Positions 26,982 to 35,606 of a DNA stretch of 64,000 nt are shown here, in pieces. The notes under the pieces were generated by a model that made no database searches, was not told where the DNA came from, and saw only the letters and a program-made list of their open reading frames with translations. The translations under genes and the position numbers were made by a program. The stretch's first letter is position 1, and each line of letters starts with the position of its first letter. The stretch is taken from assembly GCF_003669015.1 (NCBI RefSeq), contig NZ_CP033069.1, positions 4,226,501 through 4,290,500 on the forward strand, written 5' to 3'. Source of the stretch: Acidovorax sp. 1608163 (GTDB lineage: Bacteria > Pseudomonadota > Gammaproteobacteria > Burkholderiales > Burkholderiaceae_C).

Positions 26982-28667
26982 ATGGAAAAGATCTGGCTCA
27001 AGAGCTACCCCCCGGGCGTACCGCACGACGTGCAACCCGAGCAATACCGCTCTGTGGCCCACCTGCTGGAAGAGTCGTTTCGCAAGCACGCCAGCAGCCC
27101 GTTCTCCGTCTGCATGGACCGCTGGATGAACTACGGCGACCTCGAGCGCCTGTCGGGCGCCCTGGGCGCCTACCTGCAGGGGCTGGGGCTGCAGCCCGGC
27201 TCGCGCGTGGCCATCATGCTGCCCAACATTCCCCAGTTTGGCGTGACCATGGCGGCCGTGCTGCTCGCGGGCTATACCTGCGTCAACGTCAACCCGCTCT
27301 ACACCGCGCGCGAGCTGGAGCACCAGCTCAAAGACTCCGGCGCCACCACCATCGTCATTCTCGAAAACTTTGCCCATACCCTGGCCGAGGTGGTGGACCA
27401 CACCGGCATCCAGCATGTGGTGATGGCATCGATGGGTGACCTGCTGGGTTTCTGGTTTGGCAAATGGATCACCTTTGCCGTGCGCCACCTGGCCAAGATG
27501 GTGCCCGCGTATGACCTGCCACTGACCAACGGGCGCAAGGTGGTCACCTTCAAAAAGGCACTGGCCCTGGGCGAGCACCGCACCCTGAGCCCCAGCCCCG
27601 CCACGCTCGACTCGATTGCCTTTTTGCAGTACACGGGCGGCACCACGGGCTTGTCCAAGGGCGCCGTGCTCACGCACCGCAACATCGTGGCCGCCACCTT
27701 GCAGGCCGAGGCGTGGTTCACCCCCGCGCTGTCCAAGATTGGCGATGTGACCAAAGCCAACAGCATTGCCGCGCTGCCGCTGTACCACATCTTCGCGCTC
27801 ACGCTGTGCCTGCTGGCCATCCGCCAGGGCTCCAGCCTCACACTCATCCCCAACCCGCGCGACATCCCCAAGTTTGTGGCCGAGCTGAAAAAGCGACCCT
27901 TCCACATGCTGCCCGCCGTCAACACCTTGTTCAACGCGCTACTGCAAAACCCGCAGTTCCGCGCGCTCGATTTTTCACACCTGTGCGTGTCGCAGGCCGG
28001 GGGCATGGCGGCATCGGAGGGCACGGCGAAGCAATGGCAAAAGGTCACGGGCAGCACCATGATCGAAGGCTGGGGCATGAGCGAGACCTGCGCCATCGGC
28101 ACCAACAACCCGGTGACCAATACCGAGTTCTCGGGCTCCATCGGCCTGCCCCTGCCGGGCATCGACATTGCCATCAAGGACGATGCGGGCAACAGCCTGC
28201 CCCAGGGCGCCTCGGGCGAGATCTGCATCCGTGGCCCCAACGTGATGACCGGCTACTACAACCAGCCTGAAGAGAACGCCAAAGCCTTCACCCCCGACGG
28301 CTTCATGCGCACGGGCGACATCGGCATCATGGACGCCCAGGGCTACACCCGCATCATCGACCGAAAAAAGGACATGATTTTGGTGAGCGGCTTCAACGTC
28401 TTCCCCAACGAGCTGGAACAGGTCATCAGCCTGTGCCCCGGCGTGGTGGAGTGCGCGGCCATTGGGGTACCCGACGAGAAGCAGGGCGAGGCCATCAAGG
28501 TGTTCATCATCAAGAACGACCCCGCCCTGACCGAGGACGATGTGGCGGCGTTCTGCCACGAGAACCTCACCGGCTACAAGCGCCCCAAGTACATCGAGTT
28601 CCGCGACGAGCTGCCCAAGAGCAACGTCGGCAAGATCCTGCGGCGGGAATTGAGAACATCCCCCTGA
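26982..28667 (+). CDS. fadD: Long-chain fatty acid--CoA ligase
   Basis: Activates fatty acids to acyl-CoA at the inner membrane for beta-oxidation. 561 residues, the FadD size. AMP-binding P-loop YTGGTTGLSKGA, the EGWGMSETCAIG motif, GFMRTGDIG and DRKKDMILVSGFNVFPNE, and the catalytic Lys region near the end (ELPKSNVGKILRRELR) are all intact. An unusual feature: the last residues and the stop codon (28665-28667) fall inside the conserved CCCCCTGAG of a family T repeat, so the repeat defines the C-terminus. Confidence 0.95.
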   Translation: MEKIWLKSYPPGVPHDVQPEQYRSVAHLLEESFRKHASSPFSVCMDRWMNYGDLERLSGALGAYLQGLGLQPGSRVAIMLPNIPQFGVTMAAVLLAGYTCVNVNPLYTARELEHQLKDSGATTIVILENFAHTLAEVVDHTGIQHVVMASMGDLLGFWFGKWITFAVRHLAKMVPAYDLPLTNGRKVVTFKKALALGEHRTLSPSPATLDSIAFLQYTGGTTGLSKGAVLTHRNIVAATLQAEAWFTPALSKIGDVTKANSIAALPLYHIFALTLCLLAIRQGSSLTLIPNPRDIPKFVAELKKRPFHMLPAVNTLFNALLQNPQFRALDFSHLCVSQAGGMAASEGTAKQWQKVTGSTMIEGWGMSETCAIGTNNPVTNTEFSGSIGLPLPGIDIAIKDDAGNSLPQGASGEICIRGPNVMTGYYNQPEENAKAFTPDGFMRTGDIGIMDAQGYTRIIDRKKDMILVSGFNVFPNELEQVISLCPGVVECAAIGVPDEKQGEAIKVFIIKNDPALTEDDVAAFCHENLTGYKRPKYIEFRDELPKSNVGKILRRELRTSP

Positions 28668-28754
28668 GCGGCTTTGCCGCTTCCCCCTTCTCTCTGCGCG
28701 CTTCGCGCTCGGGAAGGGGGACAACACCAGCGCGGCGGGGCGGCCCTTGCGCGG
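28660..28754 (+). repeat. Gene-3'-end repeat (family T), copy 3, supplying the fadD stop codon
   Basis: CCCCCTGAGCGGCTTTGCCG at the start, a hairpin with CCCCCTTC and GAAGGGGG arms, and GGGGCGGCCCTTGCGCGG at the end. The TGA within CCCCCTGAG is the fadD stop. Orientation relative to the gene is the same as for the copies after ansB and fabB. Confidence 0.8.
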
Positions 28755-28988
28755 TGTTTCTGGCATAAGGCAGCGCGCCTGCTTCCAGCGCTTTTGCATG
28801 CCAATGCATCGCGCCCTCTGCCACGCCTCATGCCCAGGCAATGCCCGGCATCGAGGATCCAGAGTTTGATGCAGGTACGTCCACTGCATGCTCACCTCCT
28901 TAGCCCTACCTGCGCGGCATAGTGGCAAAGCCGTTTTCCAACCTCTCCCGTCCAACTACCTGACACAACCTCAGGGTTTTTCCCAGTA

Positions 28989-29014
28989 AGCAAACGTTTG
29001 CGCAAACGTTTGCT
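28989..29014. promoter_or_regulatory. Perfect 26-bp palindromic operator for the ribose operon
   Basis: The sequence is AGCAAACGTTTGC joined to its exact complement, so two CAAACGTTTG half-palindromes overlap in one perfect dyad. CAAACGTTTG with central CG is the typical LacI-family operator core, and rbsR is in the operon. It overlaps the -35 of the only good promoter, as expected for repression. Confidence 0.8.
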
Positions 29015-29025
29015 TTCGCTATGAT
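28998..29025 (+). promoter_or_regulatory. Predicted promoter of rbsBACRKD
   Basis: TTGCGC at 28998-29003 and TATGAT at 29020-29025 with a 16-base spacer. The -35 lies within the palindromic operator. The leader to rbsB is about 90 bases. Confidence 0.6.
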
Positions 29026-29118
29026 TCGCGCCGCGGCATCGCTTTGGCGGGTCGCCCGAAGCGTTTTTGTGGGCGCCTTTCGGCGCTTTGAAGCCCCCCA
29101 ATCCCAACTGGAGACACC

Positions 29119-30072
29119 ATGCAGTTCACCCGCCGTTCCGTTCAAACCGCTGCCGCCATCGCCGTTTTGGGCGGCTTGCTGGCCAGCCCCGCCTGGGCGC
29201 AAGACAAGCCCAAGATCGCCCTGGTGATGAAGTCGCTGGCCAATGAGTTCTTCCGCACCATGGAAGACGGCGCCAAGGCCCACCAAAAGGCCCACGCCAG
29301 CGAGTACACACTGATCGCCAACGGCATCAAGAACGAGACCGACACCGCCGCGCAGATCAAGATGATCGAGCAGGCCGTGGCGCAAAAGGTCAGCGCCATC
29401 GTGCTGGCCCCGGCCGACTCCAAGGCCCTGGTGCCCGTGGTGAAGAACGCCATCGACAAGGGCATCATCGTGGTGAACATCGACAACCAGCTCGACGCCG
29501 CCGCCCTCAAAGAGAAGAACATCACCGTGCCCTTCGTCGGCCCTGACAACCGGGTGGGCGCCAAGCTGGTGGGCGACCACCTGGCCAAGACGCTGAAGGC
29601 GGGCGACAAGGTCGGCATCATCGAAGGTGTGTCCACCACCTTCAATGCCCAGCAACGCACCCTGGGCTACCAGGACGCCATGAAGGCCGCAGGCATCACC
29701 GTGGTGGGCGTGCAGTCCGGCAACTGGGAAATCGAAAAGGGCAACACCGTGGCCGCCGGCATGATGCGCGAGCACCCTGACCTGGTGGCCCTGCTGGCGG
29801 GCAACGACAGCATGGCGCTGGGCATCGTGGCCGCCGTGAAGGCCGCTGGCAAGACCGGCAAGGTGCAAGTGGTGGGCTACGACAACATCGCCGCCATCAA
29901 GCCCATGCTGGCCGACGGCCGCGTGCTGGCCACGGCCGACCAGTTTGCCGCCAAGCAAGCCGTGTTCGGCATTGAGCTGGCCCAGAAGGCCCTGGCCGCC
30001 AAGACGCCCCAGGCCCAACTGCCTGCCGCCGTGAAGACCGACGTGGTGCTGGTGACCAAAGACAGCAAGTAA
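29119..30072 (+). CDS. rbsB: Ribose ABC transporter substrate-binding protein
   Basis: 317-residue periplasmic binding protein with signal peptide (RRSVQTAAAIAVLGGLLASP, cleavage near AWAQ). The mature part is a type I sugar-binding fold: KIALVMKSLANEFFRTMEDG, APADSKALVPVVKNAIDKGI, VNIDNQ, VVGYDNIAAIKPML. First gene of the rbs operon; a hairpin terminator after it would give more binding protein than transporter. Ribose as substrate is inferred from rbsK and rbsD downstream. Confidence 0.93.
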   Translation: MQFTRRSVQTAAAIAVLGGLLASPAWAQDKPKIALVMKSLANEFFRTMEDGAKAHQKAHASEYTLIANGIKNETDTAAQIKMIEQAVAQKVSAIVLAPADSKALVPVVKNAIDKGIIVVNIDNQLDAAALKEKNITVPFVGPDNRVGAKLVGDHLAKTLKAGDKVGIIEGVSTTFNAQQRTLGYQDAMKAAGITVVGVQSGNWEIEKGNTVAAGMMREHPDLVALLAGNDSMALGIVAAVKAAGKTGKVQVVGYDNIAAIKPMLADGRVLATADQFAAKQAVFGIELAQKALAAKTPQAQLPAAVKTDVVLVTKDSK

Positions 30073-30086
30073 GCCATGCGACCTCA

Positions 30087-30118
30087 GGCGCGTGGCGTAA
30101 CGGCTACGCGCCTTTTTT
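30087..30118 (+). terminator. Intra-operon terminator/attenuator after rbsB
   Basis: GGCGCGTGGC pairs with GCTACGCGCC (one wobble) around a 6-base loop, followed by TTTTTT. It lies between rbsB and rbsA in the same operon. Partial termination here is the usual way to keep binding protein in excess. Confidence 0.8.
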
Positions 30119-30142
30119 GTTTTTGAAGGCATTGCCTCTGCC

Positions 30143-31801
30143 ATGACGCCCCACACATCCGCCACGCCCCCTTCGCCGCTGCTGTCCATTGACGCCGTGG
30201 GCAAGGACTACACCGCCACCGTGCTCGACAACGTGACGCTGGCCCTGAACGCGGGCGAGGTGCTGGCCCTCACGGGCGAGAACGGCGCGGGCAAGAGCAC
30301 GCTGTCCAAGATCATCTGCGGGCTGGAATCGGCCACGCGGGGCGGCATGCGCCTGGGTGGGCAGACCTACACCCCCACCTCGCGCCGCGATGCCGAGCAG
30401 CACGGCGTGCGCATGGTGATGCAAGAGCTGGGGCTGATCCCCACCCTGTCGGTAGCCGAGAACCTGCTGATGGGCCGCCTTCCCCACCGAGCCGGCTGGC
30501 TGCGCCGCGATGCACTGCTCGCCGCAGCCAGCCAGCAGCTGGCCAAGATTGGCCTGACCCACATCGACCCGGCCACGCCCGTGTCGGCCCTGGGCATTGG
30601 CCAGCAGCAGATGGTGGAGATTGCGCGCAACCTGCACGACGACACGCGCATCCTGGTGCTGGACGAGCCCACCGCCATGCTCACCCCGCGTGAGACGAAT
30701 TACCTGTTTGACCAGATTGCCCACCTCACCGCACGCGGCGTGGCCATCATTTACGTGTCGCACCGCCTCGAAGAGCTGCGCCGCATTGCCGACCGCGCCG
30801 CCGTGCTGCGCGACGGCCGCCTGGTGGACGTGTTGCCCATGGCGGGCCTGACGGAAGACGCGCTGGTGCAGCGCATGGTCGGTCGCTCGGTCAACGACCT
30901 GGAAGACCGCCCCCGCCGCACCGCAGGCCCAGTGGTCATGGGCGTGCAAGGCATTGGCCGGGGCACTGCGGTGCAGGACGTGAGCCTGGAGCTGCGCGCG
31001 GGCGAAGTGTTCGGCATTGCCGGGCTGGTGGGCTCGGGCCGCACCGAGCTGCTGCGCCTGCTCTTTGGTGCGGACCGTGCCGACCGGGGCAACGTGACTC
31101 TGTACGAAAATTTTGATCAAAAAGTGCCTCCAGCGCCCGACCATCAAGCGCAAGCAGCTACCAATTCAATAGCAAACCCTAATTCCACTCCGTCCACCCC
31201 CCGCCCCCCCGTGCTGCGCACCCTGGCGCGGGGCTTTGCCACGCCGCTGCAGGCCATTGCCGCCGGGGTGGGCCTGGTGACGGAAGACCGCAAATCGCAA
31301 GGCCTGCTGCTCGCGCAGCCCATCCGCATCAACGCCACGCTGTCCGACCTGGGCGCCGTATCGCGCGGGGGCTGGTTGCAGCGCGGGCTGGAGAACCGGC
31401 TGGTGCAGGGCTTCATCCAGACCCTGCGCATCCGCTGCCGGGGCGGCGAGCAGCCCGTGGGCCAGCTCTCGGGCGGCAACCAGCAAAAGGTGGTGTTTGC
31501 CCGCTGGCTGCACCGCCCCTGCAAGGTGCTGCTGCTGGACGAGCCCACCCGTGGCGTGGACGTGGGCGCACGCGCCGAGATTTACAGCGAGCTGGACCGC
31601 ATGGCCGACCAAGGCCGCGCCCTGCTGATGGTGTCGTCCGACCTGCGCGAGCTGATGGCCATGGCCGACCGCATTGGCGTGATGAGCGGTGGCCGCATGG
31701 TGGCCGTGTTCGAGCGCGGCGAGTGGACGCAGCAATCGCTGCTGGCCGCCGCCTTCTCGGAGCAAAGCCATGCGCCCGCCGAGCAACCAGCGGCTGCATA
31801 G
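30143..31801 (+). CDS. rbsA: Ribose ABC transporter ATP-binding protein (dual ATPase)
   Basis: 552 residues, two ATPase halves. N-half: Walker A GENGAGKST, signature variant LGIGQQQM, Walker B ILVLDEPTAML. C-half: degenerate Walker A GLVGSGRTE, as usual for RbsA, with signature LSGGNQQK and Walker B LLLDEPTRGVD. Residues 322-345 are encoded by a family P palindromic element (copy E) and are followed by a Pro/Ser-rich stretch; compared with E. coli RbsA this inserts roughly 35-40 residues between VTL and the ATEDRK-like GLVTEDRKSQG. The frame is intact, so the loop is apparently tolerated. Confidence 0.93.
   Translation: MTPHTSATPPSPLLSIDAVGKDYTATVLDNVTLALNAGEVLALTGENGAGKSTLSKIICGLESATRGGMRLGGQTYTPTSRRDAEQHGVRMVMQELGLIPTLSVAENLLMGRLPHRAGWLRRDALLAAASQQLAKIGLTHIDPATPVSALGIGQQQMVEIARNLHDDTRILVLDEPTAMLTPRETNYLFDQIAHLTARGVAIIYVSHRLEELRRIADRAAVLRDGRLVDVLPMAGLTEDALVQRMVGRSVNDLEDRPRRTAGPVVMGVQGIGRGTAVQDVSLELRAGEVFGIAGLVGSGRTELLRLLFGADRADRGNVTLYENFDQKVPPAPDHQAQAATNSIANPNSTPSTPRPPVLRTLARGFATPLQAIAAGVGLVTEDRKSQGLLLAQPIRINATLSDLGAVSRGGWLQRGLENRLVQGFIQTLRIRCRGGEQPVGQLSGGNQQKVVFARWLHRPCKVLLLDEPTRGVDVGARAEIYSELDRMADQGRALLMVSSDLRELMAMADRIGVMSGGRMVAVFERGEWTQQSLLAAAFSEQSHAPAEQPAAA
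31106..31177 (+). repeat. Family P palindromic element, copy E, in frame inside rbsA
   Basis: The plus strand reads AAAATTTTGATCAAAAAGTG, then CCTCCAGCGCCC, a short loop, CAAGCGCAAGCAGCTA and a CAATTCAATAGCAA tail. AT-rich ends in a GC-rich gene make it conspicuous. It encodes residues 322-345 of RbsA (ENFDQKVPPAPDHQA...). Confidence 0.8.
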
Positions 31802-31874
31802 CCCCCACGCACCTCCCAACCACCGCCCTGTTCCACCGCCCTGTTTTGACCCTTTTCCTGACCGAGCCCTTCGC

Positions 31875-32873
31875 ATGAACGCCCCCACCTCCACCCCCAC
31901 GGCAGCGGCCCCTGCACCGCGCACCCCCTCCGCCTGGCGCAGCCAGCTGGGCACCTACCTAGGGCTGATCGCCGTGCTGGCGGGCATGGTGGCGCTGTTC
32001 TCGTCGCTGTCCGAGTATTTCTGGAGCGCCGAGACCTTCATCACCATCGCCAACGAAATCCCGGCCCTGGCCGTGATGGCCGTGGGCATGACCTTTGTGC
32101 TCATCATCGCGGGCATCGATTTGTCGGTGGGCTCGGTGATGGCGCTGGCCGCCGCCACCTCGGCCGCCGCCATCCTGCAGTGGGGCTGGACGGTGCCCGC
32201 CGCCGCCGCGCTGGCCCTGGCCACCGGCCTGGTGTGCGGCACCATCACCGGCACCATCTCGGTGGCGTGGCGCCTGCCCTCGTTCATCGTCTCGCTGGGC
32301 ATGCTCGAAGCCGTGCGCGGCAGCGCCTACGTGGTGACCGACTCGCGCACGCAGTACGTGGGCGATGCGATCTCGTGGCTGTCGGCTCCGTTCTTTGGCG
32401 GCATCTCGTTCGCCTTCTTGCTGGCCGTGGTGCTGGTGGTGGTGGCACAACTGGTGCTGTCGCGCACCGTTTTTGGCCGCAGCGTGGTGGGCATTGGCAC
32501 CAACGAGGAAGCCATGCGCCTGGCAGGCGTGGACCCGCGCCCCATCCGCATCATCGTGTTCGCTGTGACCGGGCTGCTGGCCGGGCTGGCGGGCCTGATG
32601 CAATCGGCCCGCCTGGAAGCCGCCGACCCCAACGCAGGCACCGGCATGGAGCTGCAGGTGATTGCCGCTGTGGTGATTGGCGGCACCAGCCTGATGGGCG
32701 GGCGCGGCTCGGTGGTGAACACCGCGTTTGGCGTGCTCATCATTGCCGTGCTGGAAGCAGGCCTGGCCCAGGTGGGCGCCAGCGAGCCCAGCAAGCGCAT
32801 CATCACCGGCATCGTGATCGTGGCCGCCGTGATCGTGGACACGCTGCGCCAGCGCCGCGCGGCCAAGGCCTGA
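31875..32873 (+). CDS. rbsC: Ribose ABC transporter permease
   Basis: 332 residues with about nine to ten transmembrane helices. The signature GIDLSVGSVMALAAATSAAA and the C-terminal VVIGGTSLMGGRGSVVNTAF are characteristic of RbsC-type permeases. ATG 31875 is 73 bases after rbsA. The N-terminus is a Thr/Pro/Ala-rich cytoplasmic tail of about 20 residues. Confidence 0.93.
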   Translation: MNAPTSTPTAAAPAPRTPSAWRSQLGTYLGLIAVLAGMVALFSSLSEYFWSAETFITIANEIPALAVMAVGMTFVLIIAGIDLSVGSVMALAAATSAAAILQWGWTVPAAAALALATGLVCGTITGTISVAWRLPSFIVSLGMLEAVRGSAYVVTDSRTQYVGDAISWLSAPFFGGISFAFLLAVVLVVVAQLVLSRTVFGRSVVGIGTNEEAMRLAGVDPRPIRIIVFAVTGLLAGLAGLMQSARLEAADPNAGTGMELQVIAAVVIGGTSLMGGRGSVVNTAFGVLIIAVLEAGLAQVGASEPSKRIITGIVIVAAVIVDTLRQRRAAKA

Positions 32874-32892
32874 GCCCGCACGGGAGCCGCCC

Positions 32893-33903
32893 ATGGCCAC
32901 CATCAAGGACGTTGCCCGCCACGCCGACGTATCGGTCACCACCGTCTCGCACGTGGTCAATGGCACCCGCCATGTCAGCCCCGAAAGCCGTGCGCGCGTA
33001 GAGACCGCCATCCGCGCCCTGGGCTATGTGCCCAGCGCCATTGCGCGCAGCCTCAAGAGCAACAACACGCGCACGCTGGGCATGCTGATCCCCAACAGCT
33101 CCAACCCCTACTTTGCGGAAATCGTGCACGCGGTGGAAGACCGCTGCTTTGGCGCGGGCTACAACCTCATCCTGTGCAACACCAACGACGAGGCCCACCG
33201 CCAGGGCACCTATTTGCAGGTGCTGGCCGAGCGGCGCATTGACGGACTGATCGTCGTCTCCACCGGGCACGACGCCACCCTACCTAACCAGCTGGCGGGC
33301 CTGGGCATTCCCACCGTGCTGGTGGACCGCGAAATCGAAATTGCCGAGCAGCCTTGCGACCTGGTGGAAACCGCCCACATGCAAGGCGGCCTGCTGGCCA
33401 CGCAGCACCTGCTGCAACTGGGCCACCAGCGCATTGCCTGCATTGGCGGCCCCACGGGCCTGGCCCCCAGCGAGCAGCGCATTGCCGGCTGGCGCAGCGC
33501 CCTGGCCGCTGCAGGCCTGGGCCAGGGCGATGGCCTGCTGTGGCACGGCAACTTCACCAGCCAGGGCGGCTACGAGGCCATGCACGCACTGCTGCGCGCG
33601 GCCACGCCGCCCACTGCCGTGTTCGTTTGCAACGACCTGATGGCCATGGGCGCCCTGTGCGCTGCGCACGAGCGCGGCCTGCGCCTGCCCGAGGCCTTGT
33701 CGATGGTGGGCTTTGACGACATTGAACTCACCGCCTTCACCAGCCCGCCGCTGACCACCGTGGCCCAGCCCAAGCAGCGCATCGGCGCGCTGGCCGTGGA
33801 CATGCTGCTCGAACGCATCGACGGCAAGCGCCAGGACGCCCGCAAGGTGATGCTGCAGCCCGAGCTACGCGTGCGCGCATCGACCGCGCCCCGCCCCCAA
33901 TAA
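32893..33903 (+). CDS. rbsR: LacI-family regulator of the ribose operon
   Basis: 336 residues. N-terminal LacI headpiece ATIKDVARHADVSVTTVSHV plus hinge helix (IARSLKSNNTRTLGMLIPN), then a sugar-binding core (VFVCNDLMAMGALCAA; SMVGFDDIELTAFTSPPLTT). Located between rbsC and rbsK, so the regulator is transcribed with its targets. The CAAACGTTTG-type palindrome before rbsB is the likely operator, with ribose the inferred inducer. Confidence 0.92.
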   Translation: MATIKDVARHADVSVTTVSHVVNGTRHVSPESRARVETAIRALGYVPSAIARSLKSNNTRTLGMLIPNSSNPYFAEIVHAVEDRCFGAGYNLILCNTNDEAHRQGTYLQVLAERRIDGLIVVSTGHDATLPNQLAGLGIPTVLVDREIEIAEQPCDLVETAHMQGGLLATQHLLQLGHQRIACIGGPTGLAPSEQRIAGWRSALAAAGLGQGDGLLWHGNFTSQGGYEAMHALLRAATPPTAVFVCNDLMAMGALCAAHERGLRLPEALSMVGFDDIELTAFTSPPLTTVAQPKQRIGALAVDMLLERIDGKRQDARKVMLQPELRVRASTAPRPQ

Positions 33904-33923
33904 AACTCCAAAAAAACCAAAGC

Positions 33924-34910
33924 ATGACGACGCCCCCTTCAACCCCTGCCCCCTCAACGCCTTCATCGACGCACTCATCGGCGCCCTGCATCGCCGTGCT
34001 GGGCAGCCTGAACATGGACCTGGTGCTGCAGGTGCAGCACGCCCCCGGCGCAGGTGAGACCGTGTTGGCCCAGGGCCTGCACTATGTGCCCGGTGGCAAA
34101 GGCGGCAACCAAGCCGTGGCCTGCGCCCGCCAGGGCGCGCAGGTGCACCTGCTGGGCCGTGTGGGCAACGACGCCAACGGCGCCACGCTGCGCGCTGAAC
34201 TGGAACGTGACGGCATCGACCACAGCGCCGTGCTCACCGACGCCGAAGCCCCCACAGGGCTGGCCGCCATCACGGTGGAGGCCTCGGGCCAGAACCGCAT
34301 CGTGGTCGTGCCCGGCGCCAATGCCCGCTTCACGCTCGATACACCGGCCCTGCAATCCCTGCTGACCCGCGCCAGCGCACTGGTCATGCAGCTGGAAAGC
34401 CCCATGCCCGAAGTGCTGGCGGCCGCGCAGTGCGCCCACAAAGCCGGGCGGCGTGTGGTGTTCAACCCCTCCCCCATCCAACCCTTGCCCGAAGCGCTGC
34501 TGCCGCTGGTCGATGTGCTGGTGGTCAATGAGGTGGAAGCCGCCGCGCTGGCAGGCACGGCTGTGGAAACCCCTGCCCAGGCGGCCCAGGCAGCGCAAGC
34601 CTTGCGCACCATGGGGCCATCGCAAGTCGTGGTCACGCTGGGCGCCGCCGGTGCGGTGGCGGCCGATGCTGCAGGCAGCCGCTACCACCCCGGCCGCAAG
34701 GTACAGGCGGTGGACACCACCGCGGCAGGCGACACCTTTTTGGGTGCCCTCACCGTGGCGCTGGCCGAGGGCCAATCGCTCGGCCTGGCGGTGCGCGAAG
34801 GCATCCGCGCCTCGGCCCTGTGCGTGACGCAGGCGGGCGCCCAACCCTCCATCCCCACCCGCGCCGCCGTGGCGCAAAGCCCCCTGCCCCCTGACTGGAG
34901 CCCCCTGTGA
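33924..34910 (+). CDS. rbsK: Ribokinase
   Basis: 328 residues, PfkB family. GSLNMDLVLQVQHAPGAGET and the substrate motif GGKGGNQAVACARQGAQVHL near the N-terminus; the catalytic DTTAAGDTFLGAL near the C-terminus (Asp in AAGD is the base). VVNPS-type VFNPSPIQPLP is also present. Converts ribose to ribose 5-phosphate. Starts 20 bases after rbsR; its stop overlaps the rbsD start. Confidence 0.94.
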   Translation: MTTPPSTPAPSTPSSTHSSAPCIAVLGSLNMDLVLQVQHAPGAGETVLAQGLHYVPGGKGGNQAVACARQGAQVHLLGRVGNDANGATLRAELERDGIDHSAVLTDAEAPTGLAAITVEASGQNRIVVVPGANARFTLDTPALQSLLTRASALVMQLESPMPEVLAAAQCAHKAGRRVVFNPSPIQPLPEALLPLVDVLVVNEVEAAALAGTAVETPAQAAQAAQALRTMGPSQVVVTLGAAGAVAADAAGSRYHPGRKVQAVDTTAAGDTFLGALTVALAEGQSLGLAVREGIRASALCVTQAGAQPSIPTRAAVAQSPLPPDWSPL

Positions 34911-35296
34911 AACGCACCGCCTTGATGCATGCCGAACTCTCCCACGCCATTGCCTCCATGGGCCACGGCGACATGCTGGTGATTGGCGACGTGGGCCTGC
35001 CCATCCCGAACGGCCCACGCCGCATCGACCTGGCGCTGACGCCCGGCATCCCCGCCGTGGCCGACGTGCTGCGCGTGGTGCTGACCGAGCTGCAGGTGGA
35101 AAAAGCCGTGATCGCCACCGAAGCCGTGGAGCGCGCCCAGGGCCTGCTGCCCAGCTGGTGCCAGCTGCCCGTCACACCGCAAACCGTCAGCCACGATGAA
35201 TTCAAGCGCCTGACCGAGCGCGCCCGCGTGGTGGTGCGCACGGGTGAGTGCACGCCGTATGCCAACGTGATCCTGGTGGCTGGCGTCACGTTCTGA
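34907..35296 (+). CDS. rbsD: D-ribose pyranase
   Basis: 129 residues. Interconverts pyranose and furanose forms of ribose so that RbsK can use it. The family N-terminus KRTALMHAELSHAIASMGHG with the catalytic His, IGDVGLPIPNG and the C-terminal TGECTPYANVILVAGV are present. Starts with GTG overlapping the rbsK TGA (GTGA), so translation is coupled. Last gene of the operon. E. coli has rbsD first; here it is last. Confidence 0.94.
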   Translation: MKRTALMHAELSHAIASMGHGDMLVIGDVGLPIPNGPRRIDLALTPGIPAVADVLRVVLTELQVEKAVIATEAVERAQGLLPSWCQLPVTPQTVSHDEFKRLTERARVVVRTGECTPYANVILVAGVTF

Positions 35297-35347
35297 TCGG
35301 GCGCACCACCGTTTGGGCGGAAGATCTCGAAGCCAGCCCCCGCCCCC

Positions 35348-35437
35348 GTAGGTCGGGTTAGCCCGCAAGGGCATCACCCGACACCCTGGGGCTAGCGCGG
35401 CACTATCGTCGGGTTACGCTGCGCTAACCCGACCTAC
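35348..35437. repeat. 90-bp REP-like palindrome (family R), copy 1
   Basis: Perfect 15-bp terminal arms, GTAGGTCGGGTTAGC and its complement GCTAACCCGACCTAC, with an internal CATCACCCGACA...CGTCGGGTTACG pairing. It lies between rbsD and the frameshifted hydrolase gene. A second copy lies on the far side of that gene, 1.2 kb away, in the same orientation. Confidence 0.85.
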
Positions 35438-35606
35438 ACGACTGCCAGCACCAGAGCGACACCTCCACCGCTCGGGCTAAGCCCCAAACGGGCAGCGGCA
35501 GTGCCCGCTCCCTCCCTGCGCAGGCCCTCTCGGGGTTTTGGAGAGGCTGTGCGCCCGTGCGGTGCGCTACGCTGCAGGCTCTGCCGCAGCCACTGCCCCT
35601 CACGCC

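Noticed and set aside
28868..28910. AGAGTTTGAT and, shortly after, TCACCTCCTTA, like the two ends of a 16S rRNA gene; also a minus-strand ATG at 28889 with a perfect TAAGGAGGTG site.
   Set aside because: Only 10-11 bases match in each case and the flanks do not fit 16S. The minus-strand frame from that ATG runs through a family T repeat and then antisense to fadD with no protein-like sequence.
28871..28922. GCAGGTA...TACCTGC inverted repeat before the rbs promoter.
   Set aside because: Arms of seven bases with a loop of more than 30 bases; no supporting context.
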